DNA of 64,000 nucleotides, from the NCBI GenBank assembly GCA_041946965.1, contig JBHGBM010000014.1, forward strand, positions 1 to 64,000, given 5' to 3'. Source of the stretch: JBHGBM01 sp041946965. GTDB lineage: Bacteria > Acidobacteriota > Terriglobia > Bryobacterales > Bryobacteraceae. Of the stretch, positions 30,548 through 38,383 are shown piece after piece. The notes beneath the pieces were generated by a model. The model saw nothing but the letters and a program-made list of their open reading frames with translations, was not told the origin of the DNA and searched no databases. How positions within the stretch are numbered: position 1 is the first letter of the stretch; each line of letters starts with the position of its first letter. Made by a program: the position numbers and the translations under genes.

Positions 30548-31348
30548 ATGCCAACAACATCCGACAACGCCGGTGAGAAGTTTCGCACGCTGGTCCAGAT
30601 CATGGCGAAGCTGCGTGCGCCCGGCGGCTGCCCTTGGGACCGGGAGCAGACTTTCGACACCATCAAGACCTACCTGCTCGAGGAAACTTATGAGGTCATG
30701 GACGCCGTCGACGCGCGCGACTGGGAGGAGCTCAAGGGCGAACTTGGCGACCTTTTGCTGCAAGCCGTCTTCTTCGCGCAGATGGCGGGCGAGCAGGGAC
30801 TCTTCACCATCGAGGATTCCATCGAAGCCATCAACCAGAAGCTCGTGCGCCGGCATCCTCACGTGTTCGGCGAGGAAACCGCAGAAACTCCGGGCGACGT
30901 GCGCCGCATCTGGAGCGAGGTGAAGGCCGGCGAGAAGCGCGAGAAAGGCATCGAGGAACGAGACCTGCTCGGCGGCGTGCCGCGCTCCACGCCCGCGCTG
31001 GTGGAGGCGCAGCAGATCACTTCACGCGCCTCCCACGCCGGCTTCGATTGGGAAAACCCCGACCAGGTGCTGGAAAAACTTCACGAGGAGCTGGGCGAGT
31101 TCGCGGAGGCGCGCCGCTCCGCATCGCACCAGCAACTGGAAGATGAGCTCGGCGATCTGCTGTTCGTGCTGGTGAACCTGGCGCGCTTCGTGAAAGTGGA
31201 TGCCGAGCAGGCGCTGCGCCGCACCAACACAAAGTTCCGCCGCCGCTTCGGGTACATCGAGCGCAAGCTCGCCGAACGCGGCAGGACGCCGGAGGACGCA
31301 TCGCTCGAGGAAATGGAGGCGCTGTGGCAGGAAGCAAAGCAAGCATGA
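30548..31348 (+). CDS. mazG: Nucleoside triphosphate pyrophosphohydrolase MazG
   Basis: The 266-aa protein has two MazG all-alpha domains. The first shows CPWDREQTFDTIKTYLLEETYEVMDAV with the metal-binding EExxE pattern and KGELGDLLLQAVFFAQMA; the second shows LEKLHEELGEFAEA and EDELGDLLFVLVNLAR. It hydrolyses (d)NTPs to monophosphates and pyrophosphate in the cytoplasm and may affect nucleotide pools or ppGpp. ATG 30548 is preferred to an upstream in-frame TTG at 30524; neither has a good Shine-Dalgarno site. It is the first gene of a run of six overlapping genes; its TGA overlaps the next ATG (ATGA). Confidence 0.93.
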   Translation: MPTTSDNAGEKFRTLVQIMAKLRAPGGCPWDREQTFDTIKTYLLEETYEVMDAVDARDWEELKGELGDLLLQAVFFAQMAGEQGLFTIEDSIEAINQKLVRRHPHVFGEETAETPGDVRRIWSEVKAGEKREKGIEERDLLGGVPRSTPALVEAQQITSRASHAGFDWENPDQVLEKLHEELGEFAEARRSASHQQLEDELGDLLFVLVNLARFVKVDAEQALRRTNTKFRRRFGYIERKLAERGRTPEDASLEEMEALWQEAKQA

Positions 31349-32088
31349 GCCGGGCGCGAATCGATTGCCGCCAGATCACGGAGCGCAGCCAGTTCGAGGA
31401 AGCCGTGCGGCTTCAGAAGACCATCTGGGGCTTCGACGACATCGAACTGCTGCCGGTGCGCCTCTTCGTGGTGGCGAACAAAGTGGGGGGGCACTCGTTC
31501 GGCGCCTACGACGGCGACCGCATGGTCGGCTTCTGCGTCGCCATTCCCGGAATCAAGCCGGGCGGCGTCTCCTACCTGCACAGCCACATGCTGGGCGTGC
31601 TCGCGGGTTATCGCAATCTCGGAATCGGCCGGCGCCTCAAGCTCATGCAGCGCGACGAGGCGCTCGCGCGCGGCATCAAACTGATGGAGTGGACCTTCGA
31701 TCCGCTGGAACTGAAGAACGCCTTCTTCAACATGGAGCGCCTCGGCGCCATCGTGCGGCGCTACGTGGAGAACCAGTACGGCACCACCTCCAGCCCGCTG
31801 CACGGCGGCCTGCCGACGGACCGCTGCATCGCCGAGTGGTGGATGGATTCGCCGCGCGTGCGCGCCATCCAGGCAGGCCGGCCGCTCGAGCGCCGCATCG
31901 AGGAACGCGTGGAGATTCCCGCGAACATTGCGGAAATCCGCGCCGCCGATTCCAGGCTGGCACGCGCGATCCAGAAGGCCGCAGGCGAGCGGCTCCAGAG
32001 CGGTTTCGCGCGCGGGCTCGCCGTGATCGGTTTCGAGTTCACGGAAGATAAAGGGTGCTACCTGATGGGGCCGTACCATGAAGATTGA
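31345..32088 (+). CDS. GNAT-superfamily acyltransferase (COG3375-like)
   Basis: The 247-aa protein has the GNAT acyl-CoA-binding signature: SYLHSHMLGVLAGYRNLGIGRRLKLMQRDEAL, with the pyrophosphate loop R-x-x-G-I-G-R, then LMEWTFDPLELKNAFFNMERLG. Proteins of this group are frequently encoded next to o-succinylbenzoate synthase/N-acylamino-acid racemase genes, as here. A likely role is N-acylation (for example succinylation) of amino acids that the neighbouring racemase then epimerises; this is inference. Start ATG 31345 overlaps the mazG stop, and its end overlaps the next gene by 11 bp. Confidence 0.85.
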   Translation: MSRARIDCRQITERSQFEEAVRLQKTIWGFDDIELLPVRLFVVANKVGGHSFGAYDGDRMVGFCVAIPGIKPGGVSYLHSHMLGVLAGYRNLGIGRRLKLMQRDEALARGIKLMEWTFDPLELKNAFFNMERLGAIVRRYVENQYGTTSSPLHGGLPTDRCIAEWWMDSPRVRAIQAGRPLERRIEERVEIPANIAEIRAADSRLARAIQKAAGERLQSGFARGLAVIGFEFTEDKGCYLMGPYHED

Positions 32089-33187
32089 GCGCGTCACGCT
32101 GCGGCAGATCCGCATGCCGCTGGTGCATTTTTTCGAGACCAGCTTCGGCCGCACCACCGAACGCCACATGATCCTCGTCGAGGTTCAAGGCGGGAGCCTC
32201 TCGGGATGGGGCGAAGTCACCGCGGGCGAAAACCCCTTCTATAACGAGGAGTGGACCGGGTCCGCCTGGCTCATCCTGCGCGATTACGCCGCGCCGCGGG
32301 TGATCGGGAAGACGCTCGCCGGCCCGGAGCAGGTGGCTCCGCTCACCGGCCACATCCGCGGACACAATATGGCGCGCGGCGCGCTCGAAACGGCGTCCTG
32401 GGACCTGGCCGCGCGCATGGAGAACGCGCCCCTGTGGCGAAAGATCGGCGGCGGCGCACGGCGCGAGATTCCGTGCGGCGTCTCGATCGGCATTCAGAAC
32501 TCCGTCGAGCAACTGCTGGAGAAGATCGCCGGCGAGCTCGACGCCGGCTACCAGCGCGTCAAGATCAAGATCAAGCCCGGTTGGGATGTGGACGTGGTGC
32601 GCCGCGTGCGCGAGCGGTTCCCCGGCATCCTTCTCATGGCGGACGCGAACTCCGCTTATACACTTGCCGACATCGAACATCTGAAGAAGCTGGACGAATT
32701 CAACCTGATGATGATCGAGCAGCCGCTCAGCCACGACGACATCATCGACCACGCCGAATTGCAGAAGCACCTGCGAACGCCCATCTGCCTCGATGAGTGC
32801 ATCCGCTCGGCGCATCATGCCGGACAGGCCATCGCCATGCGCGCGTGCGGCATCATCAACATCAAACTGGGACGCGTGGGCGGTTTCCTGGAGGCCAAGC
32901 GCGTGCACGACGCGGCGCAGGCGGCGGGCATCCCGGTGTGGTGCGGCGGCATGCTCGAAGCCGGCATCGGCCGGGCGCACAACATCGCGCTCGCCACGCT
33001 CGCGAACTTCACGCTGCCGGGCGACGTCTCCGCCAGCCGCCGCTACTGGGCGCGGGACATCATTACGCCTCCGGTGGAAACCACGCCGCGCGGAACCATC
33101 GAAATCCGCGATGAACCCGGATTCGGCTACGGGCTCGACCGCGATTTCATCCGCCGCATCACGGTCCGGGAGGAAACCATAAGTTGA
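32078..33187 (+). CDS. Enolase-superfamily N-acylamino-acid racemase / o-succinylbenzoate synthase
   Basis: The 369-aa protein has the muconate-lactonising subgroup layout: an N-terminal capping domain with the 20s loop (HFFETSFGRTTERHMI) and a TIM barrel with the base pair KIKIK, metal ligands in MADANSAY, EQPL and DE (CLDECI), and the distal Lys in IINIKLGRVGG. This family contains MenC (o-succinylbenzoate synthase, menaquinone pathway) and N-succinylamino-acid racemases, which are often promiscuous. No other men gene is present, whereas a GNAT gene overlaps it, which favours the racemase role. Its stop overlaps a TTG start of the next gene. Confidence 0.9.
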   Translation: MKIERVTLRQIRMPLVHFFETSFGRTTERHMILVEVQGGSLSGWGEVTAGENPFYNEEWTGSAWLILRDYAAPRVIGKTLAGPEQVAPLTGHIRGHNMARGALETASWDLAARMENAPLWRKIGGGARREIPCGVSIGIQNSVEQLLEKIAGELDAGYQRVKIKIKPGWDVDVVRRVRERFPGILLMADANSAYTLADIEHLKKLDEFNLMMIEQPLSHDDIIDHAELQKHLRTPICLDECIRSAHHAGQAIAMRACGIINIKLGRVGGFLEAKRVHDAAQAAGIPVWCGGMLEAGIGRAHNIALATLANFTLPGDVSASRRYWARDIITPPVETTPRGTIEIRDEPGFGYGLDRDFIRRITVREETIS

Positions 33188-34062
33188 AAAAAGGCCACGG
33201 GCCGCTTTACGCGCTCATAGCCTTCATGGTTTTCGTCTGGTCCGCGAATTTCATCGTGGCGAAGGTCGCTCTGCGGCATTTCCCGGCGCTGCTGCTGGCC
33301 GGGATGCGCGCCGCCGTGGCGGCTGCTTTCCTTCTGCCTGCTTATTGGTGGCGGCGGCGACGGAATCAGGAACAATGGACGCGCGAAGATCTGCCGGGCC
33401 TCGCGTGGCTGGCCCTGTTCGGCGTCGCGCTGAACCAGTTCCTGTTTGTCGTGGGCCTCAGCCGGACCAGCGTGGCGCATTCCGCCATCATCGCCGGACT
33501 CTCGCCGATCCTGGTGCTCACCATCGCCTCCGTCGTGGGACTGGAGCGCTTCACCTCGCGCAAAGTGGCGGGGATGGCGGTGGCGCTCATGGGCGTCGCC
33601 ATCCTGAAGTCGTTCGAGCACGCGGGTTCCGGCGCCACTTGGCAAGGCGATCTCTGCATCTTCCTTGGGGGTCTCTCTTTCGCGCTCTTTACGGTGTTCG
33701 GCAAGCAGGCCACGCTGCGCTACAGTTCCCTCACCGTCAATACCTTCGCTTACGCCGGCGGGGCGCTGGCGCTTCTGCCCGTGACGCTTTGGGCGGGCTG
33801 GCGCTTCCCGTTCGCGCACGTCGGCGCCGGCGGCTGGCTGGCCCTGGTTTACATGGCGCTGTTCCCCTCCGTCATCGCCTACCTCATCTACTACTACGCG
33901 CTCCGCCGCATCGCGGCCACCAGGCTTTCCGCCTTCTCCTATTTGCAGCCGCTGCTCGCCACGGCCATGGGCGTCGCCCTGCTCGGTGAGCCGCTCACTA
34001 CCCCGGTGATCGCCGGCGGTGCGGTGATCTTCGGCGGCGTGTACCTGGCGGAGCGCGGCTAA
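33184..34062 (+). CDS. EamA/DMT-superfamily transporter
   Basis: The 292-aa protein has ten hydrophobic helices arranged as two EamA repeats (repeat 1 begins ALIAFMVFVWSANFIVAK, repeat 2 about QGDLCIFLGGLSFALFTVFGK). Members such as RhaT, YdcZ and amino-acid exporters move small metabolites across the inner membrane. The unusual TTG start is fixed by a TTGA overlap with the racemase stop and by the family N-terminus. Within this operon an amino-acid or N-acyl-amino-acid exporter is a reasonable guess. Confidence 0.88.
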   Translation: MKKGHGPLYALIAFMVFVWSANFIVAKVALRHFPALLLAGMRAAVAAAFLLPAYWWRRRRNQEQWTREDLPGLAWLALFGVALNQFLFVVGLSRTSVAHSAIIAGLSPILVLTIASVVGLERFTSRKVAGMAVALMGVAILKSFEHAGSGATWQGDLCIFLGGLSFALFTVFGKQATLRYSSLTVNTFAYAGGALALLPVTLWAGWRFPFAHVGAGGWLALVYMALFPSVIAYLIYYYALRRIAATRLSAFSYLQPLLATAMGVALLGEPLTTPVIAGGAVIFGGVYLAERG

Positions 34063-35357
34063 TGGCCTCGTTCCTCCAATTGCTGCGGGGCAACCGCAAC
34101 TACCGCCGCACCTGGAGCGGGCAGGTGGTGAGCGAGGTGGGCGACCACTTCAACAACATCGCGGTGTTCAGCCTGGCCCTGGCTCACACGCAATCGGGAC
34201 TGGTGGTGAGCGGCATCATGCTCTCCCGCGCCATCCCCGCCATCTTCGCCGGCCCCATCGCGGGCGTGCTCCTGGACCGGCTCGACCGCAAGCGCGTCAT
34301 GATCGCCAGCGACCTGCTGCGCGCCCTCATCGCCGCCTGTTTCATCCTCACCGTGGATGGCCGCCACACCTGGCTGCTCTACCCGCTCAGCGCGCTGCTG
34401 ATGTTCGCCTCGCCGTTCTTCACCAGCGGGCGCTCCGCCATCCTGCCGCGCATTGCCAGCAAAGAGGAGTTGCACACCGCCAACGCGTTGACCCAGACCA
34501 CGCAGTGGACCACGCTCACCATCGGCGCGTTCCTGGGCGGAGCCAGCGTCACGCAGTTCGGCTACGCGTGGGCGTTCGTCTTCAACGCGCTCTCGTTCCT
34601 GATCTCCGCCGGCTGCATCTCGCGGCTCAAGGTCGCCGGCGGCCACTTTAAGCCCGAGCGCCGCGCGCAAACCGAAGCCGACGTGGTGAAACCCTGGCAC
34701 GAATATGTCGAAGGGCTGCGCTACATGCGCGCCAAGCCGCTCATTTTCGGCATCGCGCTCATCGGCGTGGGTTGGGCCACCGGCGGCGGCGCCGCGCAGA
34801 TCCTCTTCAGCCTCTTCGGCGAGATCGTTTTCCAGCGCGGGCCCGCGGGCATCGGGCTCATTTGGGGATCGGCCGGCATTGGTCTGCTGGCCGGCGGCGC
34901 CTTCGCTCACCAGTGGGGACGCCGGGCGAGCTTCGCCGCCTACAAACGGACCATCTCGGTCTGCTACGTGGTGCACGGCGGCGCCTACATCCTGTTCAGC
35001 CAGATGCGGAGCTTCGGCTGGGCGCTGTTTTTCATCGCGCTCTCCCGCGCGGGTGTGGCGGTCAGTTCCGTGCTGAATTTTTCGCAGGCCCTGCGCCACG
35101 TCTCCGACGAATACCGCGGCCGCGTCTTCGCCACCATGGACACCATGGTCTGGGCCACCATGATGCTTTCCATGATGCTGGCCGGCGTGGCTTCGCAGTA
35201 TTATGATCCTCGGGTGATCGGCGCCTGGAGCGGCGTGCTCAGCTCCACCACCGCGGTCTTCTGGGGGTGGGCGAACCTCTCGGGAAAGCTCCCGGAGCCG
35301 GAAGTGGAAGGCGTCGAGCCCGAAGAGGTCGAGATCCATGGCGATCCCACAGTCTGA
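34062..35357 (+). CDS. MFS transporter, MFS_3 (EntS-like) type
   Basis: The 431-aa protein has 12 predicted helices and starts with FLQLLRGNRNYRRTWSGQVVSEVGDHF, the hallmark N-terminus of the MFS_3 exporter family. It also has the loop motif GVLLDRLDRKRVM and the later motif DEYRGRVFATMDTM. Members export siderophores, drugs or metabolites. The C-terminus is acidic (PEPEVEGVEPEEVEI). The ATG shares one base with the previous TAA (TAATG), so it is co-translated with the DMT transporter. Confidence 0.88.
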   Translation: MASFLQLLRGNRNYRRTWSGQVVSEVGDHFNNIAVFSLALAHTQSGLVVSGIMLSRAIPAIFAGPIAGVLLDRLDRKRVMIASDLLRALIAACFILTVDGRHTWLLYPLSALLMFASPFFTSGRSAILPRIASKEELHTANALTQTTQWTTLTIGAFLGGASVTQFGYAWAFVFNALSFLISAGCISRLKVAGGHFKPERRAQTEADVVKPWHEYVEGLRYMRAKPLIFGIALIGVGWATGGGAAQILFSLFGEIVFQRGPAGIGLIWGSAGIGLLAGGAFAHQWGRRASFAAYKRTISVCYVVHGGAYILFSQMRSFGWALFFIALSRAGVAVSSVLNFSQALRHVSDEYRGRVFATMDTMVWATMMLSMMLAGVASQYYDPRVIGAWSGVLSSTTAVFWGWANLSGKLPEPEVEGVEPEEVEIHGDPTV

Positions 35358-36069
35358 CCTGCCCGGCCGCGTGGTGCTGATCACCGGCGCCGCCAAACGC
35401 ATCGGCCGGGGCATCGCCCTGCGGCTCGCCGCTGAAGGCGCCCGTGTGGGCATTCATTATTTGAACTCGGAAGCCGAAGCGCGCCGCACCGCCGAAGAGT
35501 GCGGAGGCGCGCCGCTGTTCCGCGCCAACCTGGAAAGCGTCGCCGAAATCGAGCGCCTCTTCGCCGAGGTGGAGGACCGCTTCGGCCGCCTCGACGGCCT
35601 GGTGAACAACGCTGCCCGCTTCACCCGCCGCGACCCCCTCGAGATCACCGAAGCCGACTGGGACTTCATCCACTCGGTGAACCTGAAGGCCGTCTTCTTC
35701 TGCTGCCAGCAGGGCGCCAGGCTGATGCAAAAGACCGGCGGGGGGCGCATCGTGAATGTGAGCTCGCTCGGAGGCATTCGCCCCTGGGCCGGACATGCGC
35801 ACTACTGCGCGTCAAAAGCCGGAGTCATCATGTTGACCAGGGCGCTGGCGAAAGCCTTCGCGCCGTCGATCACGGTGAACTCGGTGGCGCCCGGCGTGAT
35901 CCCCTTCGACGATATCGACGCGCGCGGGCTGAAGATGATCGAGAACACGCCGGCACAGCGCGGCGGCACGCCGGAAGAAGTCGCGGACGCGGTGGTGTAT
36001 TTCCTGAGAGCGGGCGGCTTCATCACCGGCCAGTTGTTGGCCGTGGACGGCGGCCTCAGCCTGCGTTGA
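35338..36069 (+). CDS. Short-chain dehydrogenase/reductase, pteridine-reductase-like
   Basis: The 243-aa protein has the classical SDR cofactor motif written TGAAKRIGRG; the Arg in this motif is typical of pteridine reductases (PTR1, FolM) and NADPH enzymes. Also present are the NNAARF segment, catalytic Ser (NVSSLGG) and Y-x3-K (YCASKAG), and a C-terminal GQLLAVDGG. It could reduce a pterin, which would fit the unusual pterin synthases 30 kb upstream, or a 3-oxoacyl or sugar substrate. It starts inside the MFS gene (20-bp overlap) with AAGAGG as ribosome-binding site, the last gene of the six-gene operon. Confidence 0.88.
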   Translation: MAIPQSDLPGRVVLITGAAKRIGRGIALRLAAEGARVGIHYLNSEAEARRTAEECGGAPLFRANLESVAEIERLFAEVEDRFGRLDGLVNNAARFTRRDPLEITEADWDFIHSVNLKAVFFCCQQGARLMQKTGGGRIVNVSSLGGIRPWAGHAHYCASKAGVIMLTRALAKAFAPSITVNSVAPGVIPFDDIDARGLKMIENTPAQRGGTPEEVADAVVYFLRAGGFITGQLLAVDGGLSLR

Positions 36070-36078
36070 ACACCGCCA

Positions 36079-37524
36079 TCACAGCGCCTCTTTCCACCCC
36101 GGCGGCGTGCGGCCCGACCGCTTGGGATCGCCGCCCGTCTCCACCAGGATCTGCCGCATGCGGTCCTGAAACGCGTGCACCTGGTCGCGAAGTGCGGCAT
36201 CGGGGATCTGTTCCGTCAGCCTCCCGCGCTGCCTGATCAGGCGCACGCCGCCCAGCAGGTTCCGCATCTGCTCTGGATCGCGCTCCAGGTCGTACAACTC
36301 GTCCAGGTCCCACTGGCCCCAGGTCTGGCAATAGCTGTAGCGCTGGGTGCGCAGGCCGGTGAGCGTCGGAGTGTACGGGTAATCCGATTCCCACTCGTAC
36401 TCATACAGGAAATCGTTGCGCCACGGCGCATCGTCCATGCGCAGCAGCGACCGGCCGTGCATCGGCGCGGCGGGCCGCACGCCCGCCGCATCCAGAAACG
36501 TCGGCGCGATATCCAGGTTCAGCGCCATGCGGGTCTCGTTCCGCGGCCGCGCCAGTTCCGGGCAGTGCAGGATCATCGGCACGCGGATGGAGGGTTCGTA
36601 CATCGCCCGCTTGTCGATCAGCCCGTGCTCGCCCCACATCAGGCCGTTGTCGCCCATGTAGACGAACACGGTGCTCTCGAGCATCCGCTGCCGCTCCAGT
36701 TCGGCCATCAGCGTTCCCACGCTATCGTCCACCGCCGCCAGCGTACGGCAGTAGTTGCGGTAAACGTCATCGAACGGCATGGCGTGGTCGTACATGCCGT
36801 CCAGCCCCTGCCGCGAGTAGCGCCGCCGCCGCACCCACTCAGGCCGCTGCGCGTAGTCTTCGTCGCGGTAGTTCATCGAATCCGGCCGCGGCACGGGCGT
36901 GTTGGTGTACAACTCGCGATGCCGTGCCGCCGGTACGAACGGATAGTGCGTCGCCTTGTGGGAGAGATAGAGCATGAACGGCCGCCCCGCGGACTCGCGC
37001 ACGAACCTCACCGCCTCTTCCGCCAGGATGTCCGTCATGTAGCCCTTGGCCTGCTCGCGGCGCCCGTTGCGGTTGAGTTCCGGATTTTCATACTGCCCCT
37101 GTCCGAAAAACGACAGCCAATGATCGAAGCCGGGCCGCGGCTCGTCGCTCGCTCCGCCCATGTGCCACTTGCCGACGTATCCCGTGCGATACCCCGCCGC
37201 CCGCAGCATCGCCGGAAAGACCGGCAGCTTGGGATCGAGCGGCGTGAAGTTGTCCAACACCCGGTGTGCGTGCGCGTACAAACCCGTCAACAGCGACGCG
37301 CGGCTCGGCGAGCACAGCGAGGTGGTCACGAACGCGTTGCGGAAGACCACGCCGCCGCGCGCCAGGCGGTCGAGGTGCGGCGTTTGGAGCCAAGGGTGTC
37401 CCAGCGCCCCGGCGCAGTCGAACCGGTGGTCGTCCACGAGCACGAAAACGATGCTGCGGCGCCTCGCCTGCGGACTCAGGACGGCGGGGGCGGCGAGCGA
37501 AGCCAGCCAGTTTCTTCGGGTCAC
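36079..37524 (-). CDS. Sulfatase (type I), exported
   Basis: The 481-aa protein starts with GTG and a Tat-like N-terminus (TRRNWLASLAAPAVL). The core has IVFVLVDDHRFD with the metal Asp pair and the active-site C71-S-P-S-R followed by ASLLTGLYAHAH, so formylglycine maturation is expected. GDNGLMWGEHGL and the histidine-containing KRAMYEPSIRVPMI region complete the site. It is more similar in layout to iduronate-2-sulfatase and choline-sulfatase-type enzymes than to the sulfatase at 16670. Convergent with the SDR gene (9-bp gap). Two overlapping TAGAAT boxes precede the GTG. Confidence 0.93.
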   Translation of the reverse strand: MTRRNWLASLAAPAVLSPQARRRSIVFVLVDDHRFDCAGALGHPWLQTPHLDRLARGGVVFRNAFVTTSLCSPSRASLLTGLYAHAHRVLDNFTPLDPKLPVFPAMLRAAGYRTGYVGKWHMGGASDEPRPGFDHWLSFFGQGQYENPELNRNGRREQAKGYMTDILAEEAVRFVRESAGRPFMLYLSHKATHYPFVPAARHRELYTNTPVPRPDSMNYRDEDYAQRPEWVRRRRYSRQGLDGMYDHAMPFDDVYRNYCRTLAAVDDSVGTLMAELERQRMLESTVFVYMGDNGLMWGEHGLIDKRAMYEPSIRVPMILHCPELARPRNETRMALNLDIAPTFLDAAGVRPAAPMHGRSLLRMDDAPWRNDFLYEYEWESDYPYTPTLTGLRTQRYSYCQTWGQWDLDELYDLERDPEQMRNLLGGVRLIRQRGRLTEQIPDAALRDQVHAFQDRMRQILVETGGDPKRSGRTPPGWKEAL

Positions 37525-37527
37525 GGC

Positions 37528-37538
37528 ATTCTATTCTA
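37528..37538 (-). promoter_or_regulatory. Tandem overlapping TAGAAT boxes before sulfatase gene
   Basis: Minus-strand TAGAATAGAAT gives two -10 hexamers at 37538-37533 and 37533-37528. The upstream one ends 8 nt before the GTG at 37524, consistent with a leaderless or near-leaderless transcript. Confidence 0.45.
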
Positions 37539-37572
37539 TCTTCCAGCCGGGAACGTGCATCCAATTCTTCGG

Positions 37573-38332
37573 ATGGGCCCGGCGCAACATCGCATCACCA
37601 TTCCGGCGGATCGCGGAGAAGCGGAGCTTGCCTTCGGGGAGCGCACCGTCCGCCTCACCAACCTGAAGAAGCCCTTCTGGCCCGAACTCGGCATCACCAA
37701 GCGCGACCTGCTCCAGTACTACGCCGATGTTTCTTGCGTCGCTCCTCTGGGTGGTCAACCTCGGCTGTATCGACCTGAACCAGTGGTACGCCACCTGCGA
37801 CGACGTGGACCGCCCCGACTACATGCACTTCGATCTCGACCCGGTGGAGCCCGCCGGCTTCGACCGCGTGCTCGAGACCGCGCTGCGCGTGCGCGAGGCG
37901 CTCGATCAGCTCAAGATGCCCTCTTATCCCAAGACTACCGGTTCGCGCGGCATCCACATCTACGTGCCCATTGTGCGCGGCCCCGTGCAGAAGGATGTGT
38001 GGTCTTTCGCGAAGGAAATTGCGCGCGTGCTGGCCGGAGCCCACCCTGGTCTGATCACCGCGGAATATCGCATCGCCAGGCGGCCGGCGGGCCGAGTGCT
38101 CGTGGATTACAACCAGAACGCCTGGGGCCGCACGCTGGCTTCGGCTTATTCAGTGCGCCCCAAACCGCGCGCCCCGGTCTCGACGCCGGTTGCCTGGGAC
38201 GAGGTGGAGCGCGGCTTCGCCATCGAGGATTTCCGCATCGATAACGTCCCCGCGCGCGTGCGCCAGACCGGCGACCTCTACAAACCTCTGCTCCGGAAGA
38301 GCGGCCGGGTTCGCCTGGAGAAGTTCTTGTGA
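37573..38332 (+). pseudogene. Broken LigD polymerase-domain gene (internal deletion plus frameshift)
   Basis: The first 52 codons in frame 1 (37573 to about 37728) encode the start of a LigD-type primase/polymerase domain: VRLTNLKKPFWPELGITKRDLLQYYADV. The sequence then jumps into frame 2 at about 37729 with ASLLWVVNLGCIDLNQWYA and continues to the normal C-terminus (HFDLDPV, SRGIHIYVPI, VLVDYNQN). By comparison with Mycobacterium LigD, roughly 50-60 residues between these blocks are missing, including the conserved Lys/Arg nucleotide-binding region. The catalytic FDLD aspartates and the later DYNQN Asp survive. The 3' frame can be read as a 201-aa ORF from 37727, but a working polymerase is unlikely. 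No Ku or ligase gene is nearby. Confidence 0.85.
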
Positions 38333-38370
38333 GCGTGCGGAACAGTTCGCCGCTAAGCCCCATTTCGCTT

Positions 38371-38376
38371 TATCCT
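38371..38376 (+). promoter_or_regulatory. TATCCT box before gamma-glutamyltransferase gene
   Basis: TANNNT hexamer ending 7 nt before the ATG at 38384, in a short pyrimidine-rich stretch without a Shine-Dalgarno sequence. Confidence 0.3.
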
Positions 38377-38383
38377 TTCCTTT

